Below, piece by piece: positions 1-6,284 of a DNA stretch of 8,206 nt. Each line of letters starts with the position of its first letter. Positions within the stretch are counted from its first letter, which is position 1. Where the stretch lies: NCBI GenBank assembly GCA_029941095.1, contig JAPYRO010000049.1:1-8206 (forward strand), given 5' to 3'. The position numbers and the translations under genes were made by a program. The notes beneath the pieces were generated by a model. That model was not told the DNA's origin, made no database searches, and saw nothing but the letters and a program-made list of their open reading frames with translations. The DNA is from Dehalococcoidia bacterium. Its GTDB lineage: Bacteria > Chloroflexota > Dehalococcoidia > UBA6926.

Positions 1-1
1 C

Positions 2-1312
2 CACGTTAAACCGTGGGTTAAAACCTCTATGGCGCCAGGTTCTAAAGTTGTTACCGGCTACCTTAATGAGTCGGGATTGATGCCGTATTTAGAAAGCCAA
101 GGGTTTCACACGGTAGGTTTTGGTTGTACAACATGTATTGGTAATTCGGGTCCGTTACCTGAGCAAATAAGCCACGGTATCGACAAGGGAGAGCTCGTAG
201 CAACAGCGGTACTCTCAGGAAATAGGAACTTTGAGGGTAGAGTGAACCCAGATGTTAAAGCTAACTATCTTGCATCTCCTATCCTTGTCGTGGCCTATGC
301 TTTAGCGGGAAGAATTGATATTGATTTTGAAACGGAACCCCTAGCAATGAATGAAAACAACGAACCGATTTACTTACGGGATGTATGGCCTGAACAAGAA
401 GAGATTCAACGCGCTATTACAAATAATATTGGCCCTGCTATGTTTGAAAAAGAGTATGGTGCTATTTTTGATGGTGACGAGAAATGGGCTGAACTACCAG
501 CACCTGAAGGCGAATTATACAACTGGGAAGATGACTCTACCTATATCCAAGAGCCATCATATTTTAAGGATTTCTCTATAGATCCACCCGCTGTTAAAGA
601 TATTGTTGAGGCAAGAATATTGGCAATACTCGGTGATTCAGTCACTACCGATCACATATCTCCCGCAGGAAATATAGCTCAAAACAGTCCAGCGGCATCT
701 TATTTAGGAGAGAACGGAACATCGATTAAAGATTTTAACTCTTATGGATCTCGAAGAGGAGCCCATGAAGTCATGATGAGAGGCACATTTGCTAATATCC
801 GACTAAAAAACAACATGCTCGATGGTGTAGAAGGTGGCTACACCATGAAATGGCCAGAAGGTATTCAAATGCCAATCTTTGATGCTGCAAGTCAGTACCA
901 ACAATCAAATACCCCTTTAATAATTATTGGTGGCAAAGAATATGGATCAGGCTCTAGTAGGGATTGGGCTGCTAAAGGTCCGTTTTTGCTTGGGGTCAGA
1001 GCAGTGATAGCCGAATCGTATGAACGAATTCATAGATCTAATTTGGTTGGCATGGGGATCTTACCACTGGAATTTCAAAATGGTGATTCCGCCAAATCGT
1101 TGAGTCTTAGCGGAAACGAAATAGTCGACATTGAAGAATTACCTGACCAAATTGAACCGTCCAGGCAAATTAGAGTAACTGTGACTTTTAGCGATGGCAC
1201 AACCAAACGAATAACCACAACTGCAAGAATTGATACAACTGTTGAAACAGAATATTACCAAAATGGTGGAATTCTTCAGACTGTTTTAAGAAAAATGATA
1301 AATGAGGACTGA
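2..1312 (+). CDS. acnA: Aconitate hydratase, AcnA/IRP1 type (5'-partial, C-terminal half)
   Basis: This cytoplasmic [4Fe-4S] enzyme of the citric acid cycle interconverts citrate and isocitrate through cis-aconitate. The reading frame is open to the left edge: codons before the first in-window Met (29) read HVKPWVKTS, a conserved internal aconitase stretch, so the true start lies outside. About 436 residues are visible, against roughly 890 for full AcnA. GCTTCIGNSG (two cluster-ligand cysteines, codons at 125-127 and 134-136) is present; the third ligand lies upstream. Substrate-binding landmarks follow: SGNRNFEGR, GDSVTTDHISPAGN, then the swivel domain with SYGSRRG, RGTFANIRLKN and YGSGSSRDWAAKG, whose SSR holds the catalytic serine and a substrate-binding arginine in the family. 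IHRSNLVGMGILPLEF is also typical. The gene ends in TGA at 1310-1312, directly against the stop of the convergent [2Fe-2S] gene. Family assignment is firm; true truncation versus window edge cannot be judged, but the edge is the simple explanation. Confidence 0.97.
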   Translation, partial: HVKPWVKTSMAPGSKVVTGYLNESGLMPYLESQGFHTVGFGCTTCIGNSGPLPEQISHGIDKGELVATAVLSGNRNFEGRVNPDVKANYLASPILVVAYALAGRIDIDFETEPLAMNENNEPIYLRDVWPEQEEIQRAITNNIGPAMFEKEYGAIFDGDEKWAELPAPEGELYNWEDDSTYIQEPSYFKDFSIDPPAVKDIVEARILAILGDSVTTDHISPAGNIAQNSPAASYLGENGTSIKDFNSYGSRRGAHEVMMRGTFANIRLKNNMLDGVEGGYTMKWPEGIQMPIFDAASQYQQSNTPLIIIGGKEYGSGSSRDWAAKGPFLLGVRAVIAESYERIHRSNLVGMGILPLEFQNGDSAKSLSLSGNEIVDIEELPDQIEPSRQIRVTVTFSDGTTKRITTTARIDTTVETEYYQNGGILQTVLRKMINED

Positions 1313-1795
1313 TTAACTCGACTCGCTACTTATTATATCTTGTACCGACAGTATGATTTTGTCATACCCAGTACAGCGACATAAGTTTCCAGCTAACCAA
1401 AGGCGAATCTCATCCTCTGTTGGGTCTGGTATATTTTTTAATAGGTGCTGTGTGGACAATATGAAACCTGGTGTACAAATTCCACACTGTAGACCACCAT
1501 TTCTGAGGAACGATTCTTGAATAGGATGTAAATTTTTTGCATCAGAGGAGAAGTTTTCAATAGTTTCTATGGTTGATCCTTCTATTTCGACTCCAAATAC
1601 ACAACATGAGTCAATAGTGTACCCATCTATATTGACGGTGCAAGCACCGCAATTACCGTTACTGCATCCCTCTTTTGTTCCTGTTAGGCCTAATTGATCC
1701 CGCAAAAGGCTGAGCACGGTTGTGCGAGCTTCTACTGTCATTTTTTCAAGTTTATTATTTACGGTAAACGTTATGTCATAAGTTTTGTTTTTCAT
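1313..1795 (-). CDS. [2Fe-2S] small subunit of a molybdenum hydroxylase (xanthine dehydrogenase/CoxS family)
   Basis: This is the electron-transfer subunit of a cytoplasmic molybdenum hydroxylase, passing electrons between the molybdopterin centre and FAD. At 160 residues it has the usual length for the family. The N-terminal plant-ferredoxin-type domain carries Cys44, Cys49, Cys52 and Cys64 (EGCSNGNCGAC...DSC). The C-terminal four-helix domain carries the second cluster: Cys104 and Cys107 in QCGICTPG, and Cys139 and Cys141 in NLCRCTGYDKI. All eight ligands are intact, as is Gln103, which sits close to the molybdenum cofactor in family structures. The ATG start follows the FAD-subunit gene by 13 bp; a GAGG on the coding strand (1807-1810) overlaps that gene's TGA and is a plausible, slightly distant ribosome site. 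It is the last gene of the leftward block, and its TAA abuts the aconitase stop. The substrate cannot be told without the large subunit, which is not in this window. A CoxS name would be only a family label. Confidence 0.95.
   Translation of the reverse strand: MKNKTYDITFTVNNKLEKMTVEARTTVLSLLRDQLGLTGTKEGCSNGNCGACTVNIDGYTIDSCCVFGVEIEGSTIETIENFSSDAKNLHPIQESFLRNGGLQCGICTPGFILSTQHLLKNIPDPTEDEIRLWLAGNLCRCTGYDKIILSVQDIISSESS
1341..1375. repeat. Hairpin-forming inverted repeat near the convergent gene ends
   Basis: GTATGA (1351-1356) pairs with TCATAC (1362-1367) around a five-base loop, and TGTAC (1341-1345) pairs with GTACA (1371-1375) outside it, leaving a 5/3 internal loop. It lies 29 bases past the aconitase stop, inside the 3' end of the [2Fe-2S] gene, over conserved codons (CRCTGYDKI). 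It could help end or protect the aconitase mRNA, but no T-run follows and the coding constraint makes coincidence likely. Confidence 0.3.
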
Positions 1796-1808
1796 TACTA
1801 AATCATCC

Positions 1809-2681
1809 TCATAAAGAAATCCCTAAATTGATTGCACATGATCTGATGGCTCTCTCGCCAATGACTGGAAGTAGCTCTAGCCGATATTGGGCTGAAGCCC
1901 TGATATCTGAAATTGGTGCAGCTGATTGATTAATTAAAAAGGCCGCTTCTTTTACAGTTTCAATATTCAAGCGCTTTCCAAGCATATATTGTTCAGCATC
2001 TAACGCTCTTATGGGTTTGGGTGTAACTGCACCTAAGGCGATTTTGCAGTGTACGATCGTAGCGTCTGGTTCTAACTCAATACTAACTCCTAGGCTTACC
2101 ACAGCAATATCCATTTCTGCTCTAGGGGTAAATCTAAGGTAAGAGTTAGTAGACTTTCCTTTTGGTAGTGGTATGTTGATATTTTCGATCAATTCTCCTG
2201 GTTCTGTAGCAATAATTCCTGGTTCGGTGATAAGTTTCTCTATTTCAATTTCGCGTTTAGAGTTTCCAGTCGCTATCGTAGCTTTGCTTTCCAGTGCGAC
2301 TAATATAGGGACCAAATCGGCTGATGGTGATGCATTACCAATGTTTCCTGCAATAGTTGCCCGATTTTGAATTTGGATGGACCCTATGAGCCTAAGAGAA
2401 GTTTCTAACCCCGGAAATTCAGATAATATCCCTTGTTGGTTGTAGATTCTAGATACTGGTACTCCGCCTCCCAAAATCAAAGCATTCTCTTTAAGGGCAA
2501 CTCTTTGAAGTTCTGGTATCGATTTGATATCCACTATCAGGTCGGGAGTTTTAACTCCCCTTCTCATTTGATCAACCAGGTCTGTACCGCCAGCTAGAAT
2601 TGAAGAATTGGTTGGTTGATCTAAAAGAGCAGTAGATGCCTGGTCTATGGACTTTGCCTTTATGTAATCAAAGTCGTGCAA
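1809..2681 (-). CDS. FAD-binding medium subunit of a molybdenum hydroxylase (CoxM/XdhB-like)
   Basis: This subunit carries FAD and completes electron transfer from the [2Fe-2S] subunit to an acceptor. Its 290 residues match the family length. FAD-binding signatures are AGGTDLVDQMRRG (residues 30-42) and QNRATIAGNIGNASPSAD (105-122). A family stretch FTPRAEMDIAVVSLG (184-198) and a C-terminal RASAQYRLELLPV (261-273) are also present. AGGTD is the form common in xanthine dehydrogenase, aldehyde oxidase and aryl-CoA reductase relatives, while form I CO dehydrogenases usually have AGGHS, so a CO dehydrogenase label is not supported. The start is TTG at 2679-2681, with an in-frame TAA directly before it and no other Met until residue 39; MHDFDYIKAKSI fits the family N-terminus, so TTG is the best choice. 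The upstream ribosome site is weak (GAGA). The gene lies 16 bp after fabF and 13 bp before the [2Fe-2S] gene, which implies co-transcription. Confidence 0.94.
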   Translation of the reverse strand: MHDFDYIKAKSIDQASTALLDQPTNSSILAGGTDLVDQMRRGVKTPDLIVDIKSIPELQRVALKENALILGGGVPVSRIYNQQGILSEFPGLETSLRLIGSIQIQNRATIAGNIGNASPSADLVPILVALESKATIATGNSKREIEIEKLITEPGIIATEPGELIENINIPLPKGKSTNSYLRFTPRAEMDIAVVSLGVSIELEPDATIVHCKIALGAVTPKPIRALDAEQYMLGKRLNIETVKEAAFLINQSAAPISDIRASAQYRLELLPVIGERAIRSCAINLGISL

Positions 2682-2697
2682 TTAATATCTCTACAGT

Positions 2698-3957
2698 TTA
2701 CGATTCATACTCGGCAATGAGTATACAGGCATTCTGGCCACCGAATCCAAAACTGTTTGACAGAGCAATTTTTACCTGCTGCTCCCTCGCTTCATTGGGA
2801 ACATAATCGAGGTCACACTCTGGATCTGGGTTTTCTAAATTAATTGTTGGGTGAATAATATCAGTTTGAACGGACTTCACACACGCTACAGCCTCTATCG
2901 CACCCGAAGCTCCTAGTGGGTGCCCGGTCATTGATTTTGTTGATGATATTGGGATTTTAGTATCTTGACCGAATACACTTTTAATAGCCGTGGTTTCAGC
3001 CAAGTCACCCAACGGGGTAGAGGTTCCATGGGCGTTAATATAATCTATCATTTCGGGCTTGATTCCAGCGTCTTTTAGGGCCAAACGCATAGTTCGAGCT
3101 GCACCGGAGCCGTCTTCTCTTGGTGCTACAAAATCATGAGCATCTGAGGTAGACGCTGTACCTACAATTTCAGCGAGTATTGTTGCACCTCTTTGCTTCG
3201 CGTGAAGTAAGCTTTCTATCACGAAAATGCCTGACGCTTCAGCGGGGACAAACCCATCTCTATCGGCGTCGAAAGGGCGAGAGGCTGTAGTGGGGTTATC
3301 TTTGCGCTGAGATAATGCTCTCATCGCACTAAACGCGGCTAATCCAAGGGGAGAGATAGCACCTTCGCAAGCGCCAGTTATCATGGTGTGCGCTTTTCCT
3401 GCACGAATAATGTTTACAGCATCTCCCATAGCTTGTGTCCCGGCGGCGCACGCTGTCACCGCTGTGTTGTTATAACCTTCCAATCCAAACTGCATCGCTA
3501 CATTTGCTGCAGCCATATTTGGAAGCATTTTAGACATATAAAGAGGGCTAATCTTGCTCCATCCTCTGCCTGCCAATACTCTCACTTGTTCTTCTGTGTC
3601 TGGATATCCTCCGATTCCATTTCCCAGGATTACACCAATGTTTTCTTTGTCGTCATTTTCAATTACCAAATTAGATTGGCTGATTGCTTCCTGGGTGGCG
3701 GCAACCGCCAATTGAGTGAACCTTGACATTCTTCGTGCTTGTTTACTGGTAATATAATTTTTGGGGTCAAAATCGGTTATCTCACCAGCAACAACACAAG
3801 GAAATTCACTTGCGTCGAATGATGCGACAAAATCTATCCCGCTAGTACCTGTGATTAGTGATTCCCAGTATTGAGAAACGTTTAAACCCATAGGGGTGAC
3901 TGCCCCCATCCCCGTAACTACGACCCGCTGAGTTTCATCACGTTCACGCCAATCCAT
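2698..3957 (-). CDS. fabF: 3-oxoacyl-[acyl-carrier-protein] synthase II
   Basis: This cytoplasmic condensing enzyme of type II fatty acid synthesis joins malonyl-ACP to a growing acyl-ACP with loss of CO2. The length of 419 residues is normal for FabF (about 410-420). The thiolase-fold catalytic set is complete: Cys170 in AVTACAAGTQ, His310 in INAHGTSTPLGD, Lys341 and His346 in SSTKSMTGHPLGASGA. The N-terminal VVVTGMGAVTPMG and C-terminal SNSFGFGGQNACI glycine-rich loops are also typical. The Cys-His-His triad identifies an elongating synthase rather than FabH (Cys-His-Asn). The ATG start has a strong AGGAGG five bases upstream. The gene follows folC by 66 bp and precedes the FAD subunit by 16 bp, so it may head the fabF-FAD-[2Fe-2S] operon from its own promoter. 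No acpP, fabG or fabD lies beside it, unlike common fab clusters. FabB is the nearest alternative, but the motifs and length favour FabF. Confidence 0.97.
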   Translation of the reverse strand: MDWRERDETQRVVVTGMGAVTPMGLNVSQYWESLITGTSGIDFVASFDASEFPCVVAGEITDFDPKNYITSKQARRMSRFTQLAVAATQEAISQSNLVIENDDKENIGVILGNGIGGYPDTEEQVRVLAGRGWSKISPLYMSKMLPNMAAANVAMQFGLEGYNNTAVTACAAGTQAMGDAVNIIRAGKAHTMITGACEGAISPLGLAAFSAMRALSQRKDNPTTASRPFDADRDGFVPAEASGIFVIESLLHAKQRGATILAEIVGTASTSDAHDFVAPREDGSGAARTMRLALKDAGIKPEMIDYINAHGTSTPLGDLAETTAIKSVFGQDTKIPISSTKSMTGHPLGASGAIEAVACVKSVQTDIIHPTINLENPDPECDLDYVPNEAREQQVKIALSNSFGFGGQNACILIAEYES

Positions 3958-3962
3958 AGAAC

Positions 3963-3968
3963 CCTCCT
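3963..3968 (-). promoter_or_regulatory. Strong ribosome binding site of fabF
   Basis: The coding strand reads AGGAGG, then GTTCT, then the fabF ATG at 3957. It is the only clearly strong Shine-Dalgarno in front of a gene in this window, and it fixes the fabF start. Confidence 0.85.
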
Positions 3969-3975
3969 AAATCAA

Positions 3976-4004
3976 ATTATATTGTAGTTTAAATAGCATA
4001 GTAA
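3976..4004 (-). promoter_or_regulatory. Possible fabF operon promoter
   Basis: In the 66-bp gap between folC and fabF the minus strand carries a perfect TATAAT (3976-3981). Seventeen bases upstream of it is TTACTA (3999-4004), a poor -35 match (3 of 6 to TTGACA). A start about seven bases past the -10 would leave a leader of only about a dozen bases beginning at the AGGAGG, which is tight. AT-rich DNA yields such hexamers by chance, so this is a weak call. If real, fabF and the two hydroxylase subunits could be expressed apart from folC. Confidence 0.25.
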
Positions 4005-4023
4005 GTCATCTTATTTATGTGCC

Positions 4024-5406
4024 TTAACCTGAATCGATTTCTAGCAAGTATTCTCTTGCTTCGGCGACAACAAATAGCGACCCTGTTATAAGGACAATAC
4101 CATCTTGCGGTGTTTGAATTAATGCACGATCGATTGCAGATTTGATCGTTGCCTCAGTTCTGACGGGTATCCCAGTTTCCCAAAAGAAATCTTCGAGTTT
4201 TTCCGTACTCATAGATCGAGGATGCTTTGATTTAGTTACTACTACTCCCTTAGCGATCTGAGATAATTCTCTGGCCATTGCGCCGCCATCTTTATCCTCT
4301 GACATACCTACCACCATTTGAACTGGCTTATTAGAAAAATCGATAGCAAGAGCCTCTACTAATCGCATTGCAGAATATGGGTTATGGGCTCCGTCGGCAA
4401 TGACTAAAGGCGTCTCTTTGAGAATTTCAAATCTTCCTGGCCAATCAACATTGTTGAATCCCCATAATATTTTGTCGTAAGCAACAGGGTATCCTCTGTC
4501 CCTTATACGCTCTAGAATACCAATTGCTACAGCCGCATTTTCCAATTGGTATTCACCTAACAGATTGGTTCTCAGGGCGTGATCGATTGGTCGATCGTTA
4601 ATATAACCCCATACTCTAAATTCTTGACCAAGCATCGAATTGGACGTTCGGGATACATCTATATCTTTACCAACTAACGTTAGTGACGCTTGGTTCCGGT
4701 CACAAACGTCTTTTAGCAACGGAATAACACTACTATCTTGAGGTGCACTTACTACATGCACTCCATTTTTCACTATACCAAATTTCTCTGAAGCTATTTC
4801 GGGTAAAGATTCTCCTAAAATTTCTGTGTGGTCTTCACTTATTGAAGTGATACCTACGATAGAAGACTTTACTACATTTGTTGAATCTAGTCGGCCTCCA
4901 AGCCCAGTCTCAATTATTTGAATATCTGTACCATTATTGTTGAATGCCACGAACGCCATACAAGTTAGAGCTTCAAATGTCGTGATTTTATCATTTGGGT
5001 TATTGTTATTGTGGTTTTCAACGACGCTATTGACCGTTGTCGACACTTCAGCAAACTCACTTTCAGTCAAAATTTCACCGTTAACGCGTATACGTTCCCT
5101 AATTGAATGCAGATGGGGAGAAGTGAATAATCCAGTGTTGTAGCCATTAGCGGTCAAAACGGTATAAAGGAGCGCTGCTGTCGTCCCTTTACCCTTTGTC
5201 CCAGCGATATGAATGATCAGGCCCGTATCTTGTGGTGACCCTAAAGAATCCAATATTTTGAACACTCTGGATAAATCAAATCTTCTTTTTGCAAGGGTTG
5301 TGGCATCCTGTTTACCAAATGAATCTTTAGTTACTTCATAATTCGTTAGATCAAATAACCAATTAATAGATTCTTTGTAGTTCATAATCATGGAGTATAG
5401 GTACAT
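4024..5406 (-). CDS. folC: Folylpolyglutamate synthase / dihydrofolate synthase
   Basis: FolC is a cytoplasmic ATP-dependent ligase of the Mur-ligase superfamily that adds glutamate to dihydropteroate and/or to tetrahydrofolate. Visible motifs, numbered from the first Met, are: P-loop AGTKGKGT (68-75), FTSPHL (94-99), TTFE (142-145), ETGLGGRLDSTN (166-177), EDHTEILG followed by EKFGIVK (191-213, where Lys208 fits the carbamylated lysine position), WPGR (322-325) and DGAHNP (338-343) at the start of the C-terminal Mur domain. The length of 460 is slightly above the usual 420-440. The start is uncertain: Met1 (5406), Met6 (5391) and Met8 (5385) are all in frame and none has a Shine-Dalgarno. 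Family N-termini fit best from Met8 (MNYKESINWLFDL). Whether both activities are present cannot be decided from sequence. The gene is divergent from the membrane protein and lies 66 bp upstream of fabF. Confidence 0.95.
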   Translation of the reverse strand: MYLYSMIMNYKESINWLFDLTNYEVTKDSFGKQDATTLAKRRFDLSRVFKILDSLGSPQDTGLIIHIAGTKGKGTTAALLYTVLTANGYNTGLFTSPHLHSIRERIRVNGEILTESEFAEVSTTVNSVVENHNNNNPNDKITTFEALTCMAFVAFNNNGTDIQIIETGLGGRLDSTNVVKSSIVGITSISEDHTEILGESLPEIASEKFGIVKNGVHVVSAPQDSSVIPLLKDVCDRNQASLTLVGKDIDVSRTSNSMLGQEFRVWGYINDRPIDHALRTNLLGEYQLENAAVAIGILERIRDRGYPVAYDKILWGFNNVDWPGRFEILKETPLVIADGAHNPYSAMRLVEALAIDFSNKPVQMVVGMSEDKDGGAMARELSQIAKGVVVTKSKHPRSMSTEKLEDFFWETGIPVRTEATIKSAIDRALIQTPQDGIVLITGSLFVVAEAREYLLEIDSG

Positions 5407-5464
5407 GGCTGGTAAATTAATAGCTCTATCAGGTTTTTACGGAATTGAGTTTTAGAACCTTTCT

Positions 5465-5497
5465 CTTGTTTATTGACACTTTCTGATAAACAATATA
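5465..5497 (+). repeat. Copy 1 of a 33-bp intergenic repeat with an 8-bp inverted repeat (operator-like)
   Basis: This element matches 6277-6309 at 28 of 33 positions in the same orientation: a 10-base identical left part, five differing bases (GACAC here), then 18 identical bases TTTCTGATAAACAATATA. Inside is a perfect inverted repeat, TTGTTTAT (5466-5473) and ATAAACAA (5486-5493), with a 12-bp spacer. Half-site starts are 20 bp apart, about two helical turns, which suits a dimeric regulator. It lies in the divergent region, 71 bp before the membrane protein and 58 bp before the folC start at 5406, so it could act on either gene. Inverted repeats are symmetrical, so its strand matters only for the flanking conserved bases. 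An RNA hairpin is an alternative. Confidence 0.7.
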
Positions 5498-5499
5498 AA
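5473..5499 (+). promoter_or_regulatory. Possible promoter of the membrane-protein gene, inside repeat copy 1
   Basis: TTGACA (5473-5478) is a perfect -35 hexamer, and TATAAA (5494-5499) is a 5-of-6 -10 hexamer. The spacing of 15 bp is shorter than the preferred 16-18, so the call is tentative. The right half of the inverted repeat fills the spacer between the two hexamers; a protein bound there would block polymerase. A transcript would begin near 5506, leaving a leader of about 60 bases. Confidence 0.4.
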
Positions 5500-5512
5500 T
5501 GCATGCCCATAC

Positions 5513-5532
5513 GCTGTTTTATAAGCAACAGC
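5513..5532 (+). repeat. Inverted repeat GCTGTT-N8-AACAGC in the membrane-protein leader
   Basis: GCTGTT (5513-5518) and AACAGC (5527-5532) are exact reverse complements separated by eight bases. Beyond one mismatch the symmetry continues for three more pairs (ATA at 5509-5511 with TAT at 5534-5536). It sits between the candidate promoter and the start codon at 5569, so it could be an RNA hairpin in the leader or a second operator. No T-run follows, so it is not a standard terminator. Confidence 0.4.
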
Positions 5533-5568
5533 ATATTTCAAATTAAACCTGTGCCAACTGGTTAGATT

Positions 5569-6111
5569 ATGACACTTGAACAAGTAATAATAGCACTTAT
5601 TCGTATAACAGGATCTTTACCCGTTCTTCGGTGGGCATATGTTGGTGCACTACTAGCAATCCTCGTAGATTTTTCTGATCTGTTTTGGATGGGGGTATTA
5701 GATTTAGGAGGGGTTCCAAATTATCAAACCTTCGACAAATGGTTAGATCTAGTGTACATGGGGGCTTTCTTTTACGTATCGATCAAGTGGACAGGTCATG
5801 ATAAAACCATATCTATAATCCTCTTTATTGGCCGTATCTTGGGTTTGCTTGTTTTTGAATTTACCGGTTTCCGCTTAGCGCTACTGTATATTCCAAACGT
5901 TTTCGAATTTTGGTTTCTATTTATTGCCGCACGAAAACACTTTTACCCACTATATGTAATAAATTTAAAAGGAACATTGATCGCTTTGACATGTTGTACG
6001 ATATTAAAGATTGGTCAGGAATGGGTACTGCACGGGTGGAAATATTTGGATAATTTCACGTTCTTTGAAGCATTGGAAATCATCTATTTATTTTTTGCAT
6101 TTTGGAAGTGA
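5569..6111 (+). CDS. Uncharacterised multi-pass membrane protein
   Basis: I do not recognise this 180-residue protein. It is strongly hydrophobic and rich in aromatics, with about six likely membrane segments near residues 22-43, 58-74, 79-98, 101-121, 132-150 and 164-179. There is no cleavable signal peptide and no soluble domain. Several charged residues fall in or at the edges of these segments (Asp34, Asp37, Arg89, Glu97, Arg102, Glu113), in patterns such as VDFSDLFW, GRILGLLVFEF and PNVFEFWF that could be functional. A Cys pair (142-143) lies in the fifth segment. The ATG start has no clear Shine-Dalgarno. The gene stands alone between two intergenic regions that share a repeat with the alaS leader, so it may be co-regulated with alaS. 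The intact reading frame, ordinary base use and coherent hydrophobic pattern argue that it is a real gene. No function is proposed. Confidence 0.8.
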   Translation: MTLEQVIIALIRITGSLPVLRWAYVGALLAILVDFSDLFWMGVLDLGGVPNYQTFDKWLDLVYMGAFFYVSIKWTGHDKTISIILFIGRILGLLVFEFTGFRLALLYIPNVFEFWFLFIAARKHFYPLYVINLKGTLIALTCCTILKIGQEWVLHGWKYLDNFTFFEALEIIYLFFAFWK

Positions 6112-6123
6112 TGGAGATTTTAT

Positions 6124-6136
6124 ATCTGTAACAGAT
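6124..6136. repeat. 13-bp palindrome just after the membrane-protein gene
   Basis: ATCTGT-A-ACAGAT is a perfect palindrome centred on 6130, starting 12 bases after the TGA of the membrane protein. The one-base centre is too small for an RNA loop unless inner pairs open. Outer GATG (6110-6113) and CATC (6137-6140) add partial symmetry. With no T-run it is not a normal terminator; it could be a small protein-binding site or chance. Confidence 0.3.
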
Positions 6137-6197
6137 CATCCAACAATTATATTTATAGAGTCAGATCACAATTCATATGAGTTCAAATAATACCAAT

Positions 6198-6226
6198 TTC
6201 AGACATTTAAATTAATTCGATACAAT
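6198..6226 (+). promoter_or_regulatory. Possible upstream alaS promoter
   Basis: TTCAGA (6198-6203, 4 of 6 to TTGACA) and TACAAT (6221-6226, 5 of 6 to TATAAT) are spaced by exactly 17 bp. A transcript starting near 6233 would carry a leader of about 110 bases into alaS, including the AGGAGG and the inverted repeats described separately. The surrounding DNA is very AT-rich, so chance matches are likely. Confidence 0.35.
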
Positions 6227-6250
6227 GCAATCTATATTTAACTTTCACAA

Positions 6251-6284
6251 AGGAGGTTAAACAGTCTCCGAGGACACTTGTTTA
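6251..6284 (+). other. Orphan AGGAGG and foldable segment in the alaS leader
   Basis: AAAGGAGG (AGGAGG at 6251-6256) is a perfect Shine-Dalgarno core, but no ATG, GTG or TTG lies 4-12 bases after it; the next TTG is at 6278 and its frame stops after six codons. GGAG can pair with CTCC at 6266-6269. Alternatively TAAACA (6258-6263) pairs with TGTTTA (6279-6284), with TCTCCGAGGA folding inside. The segment directly abuts repeat copy 2. It may be a leader regulatory structure, a relic of a lost small gene, or chance. Confidence 0.35.

Noticed and set aside
1313..2681. Aerobic CO dehydrogenase (coxMS) assignment
   Set aside because: The FAD subunit has AGGTD rather than the AGGHS usual in form I CO dehydrogenase, and no large subunit with its active-site loop is present, so only the broad family is supported.
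3388..3726. 112-residue frame opposite fabF
   Set aside because: It lies wholly within conserved fabF codons, is cysteine- and serine-rich with no domain pattern, and is a shadow of fabF. The same holds for frames at 351-581, 2173-2370, 4937-5143 and 6743-6961.
3735..3760. A further copy of the repeat inside fabF (CTTGTTTACTGG...)
   Set aside because: Only the first eight bases match the left arm and there is no ATAAACAA arm at the right distance; it is coding sequence.
6177..6215. Twelve-residue plus-strand reading frame as an alaS leader peptide
   Set aside because: It lacks a Shine-Dalgarno, contains no alanine codons and is not followed by an attenuator.
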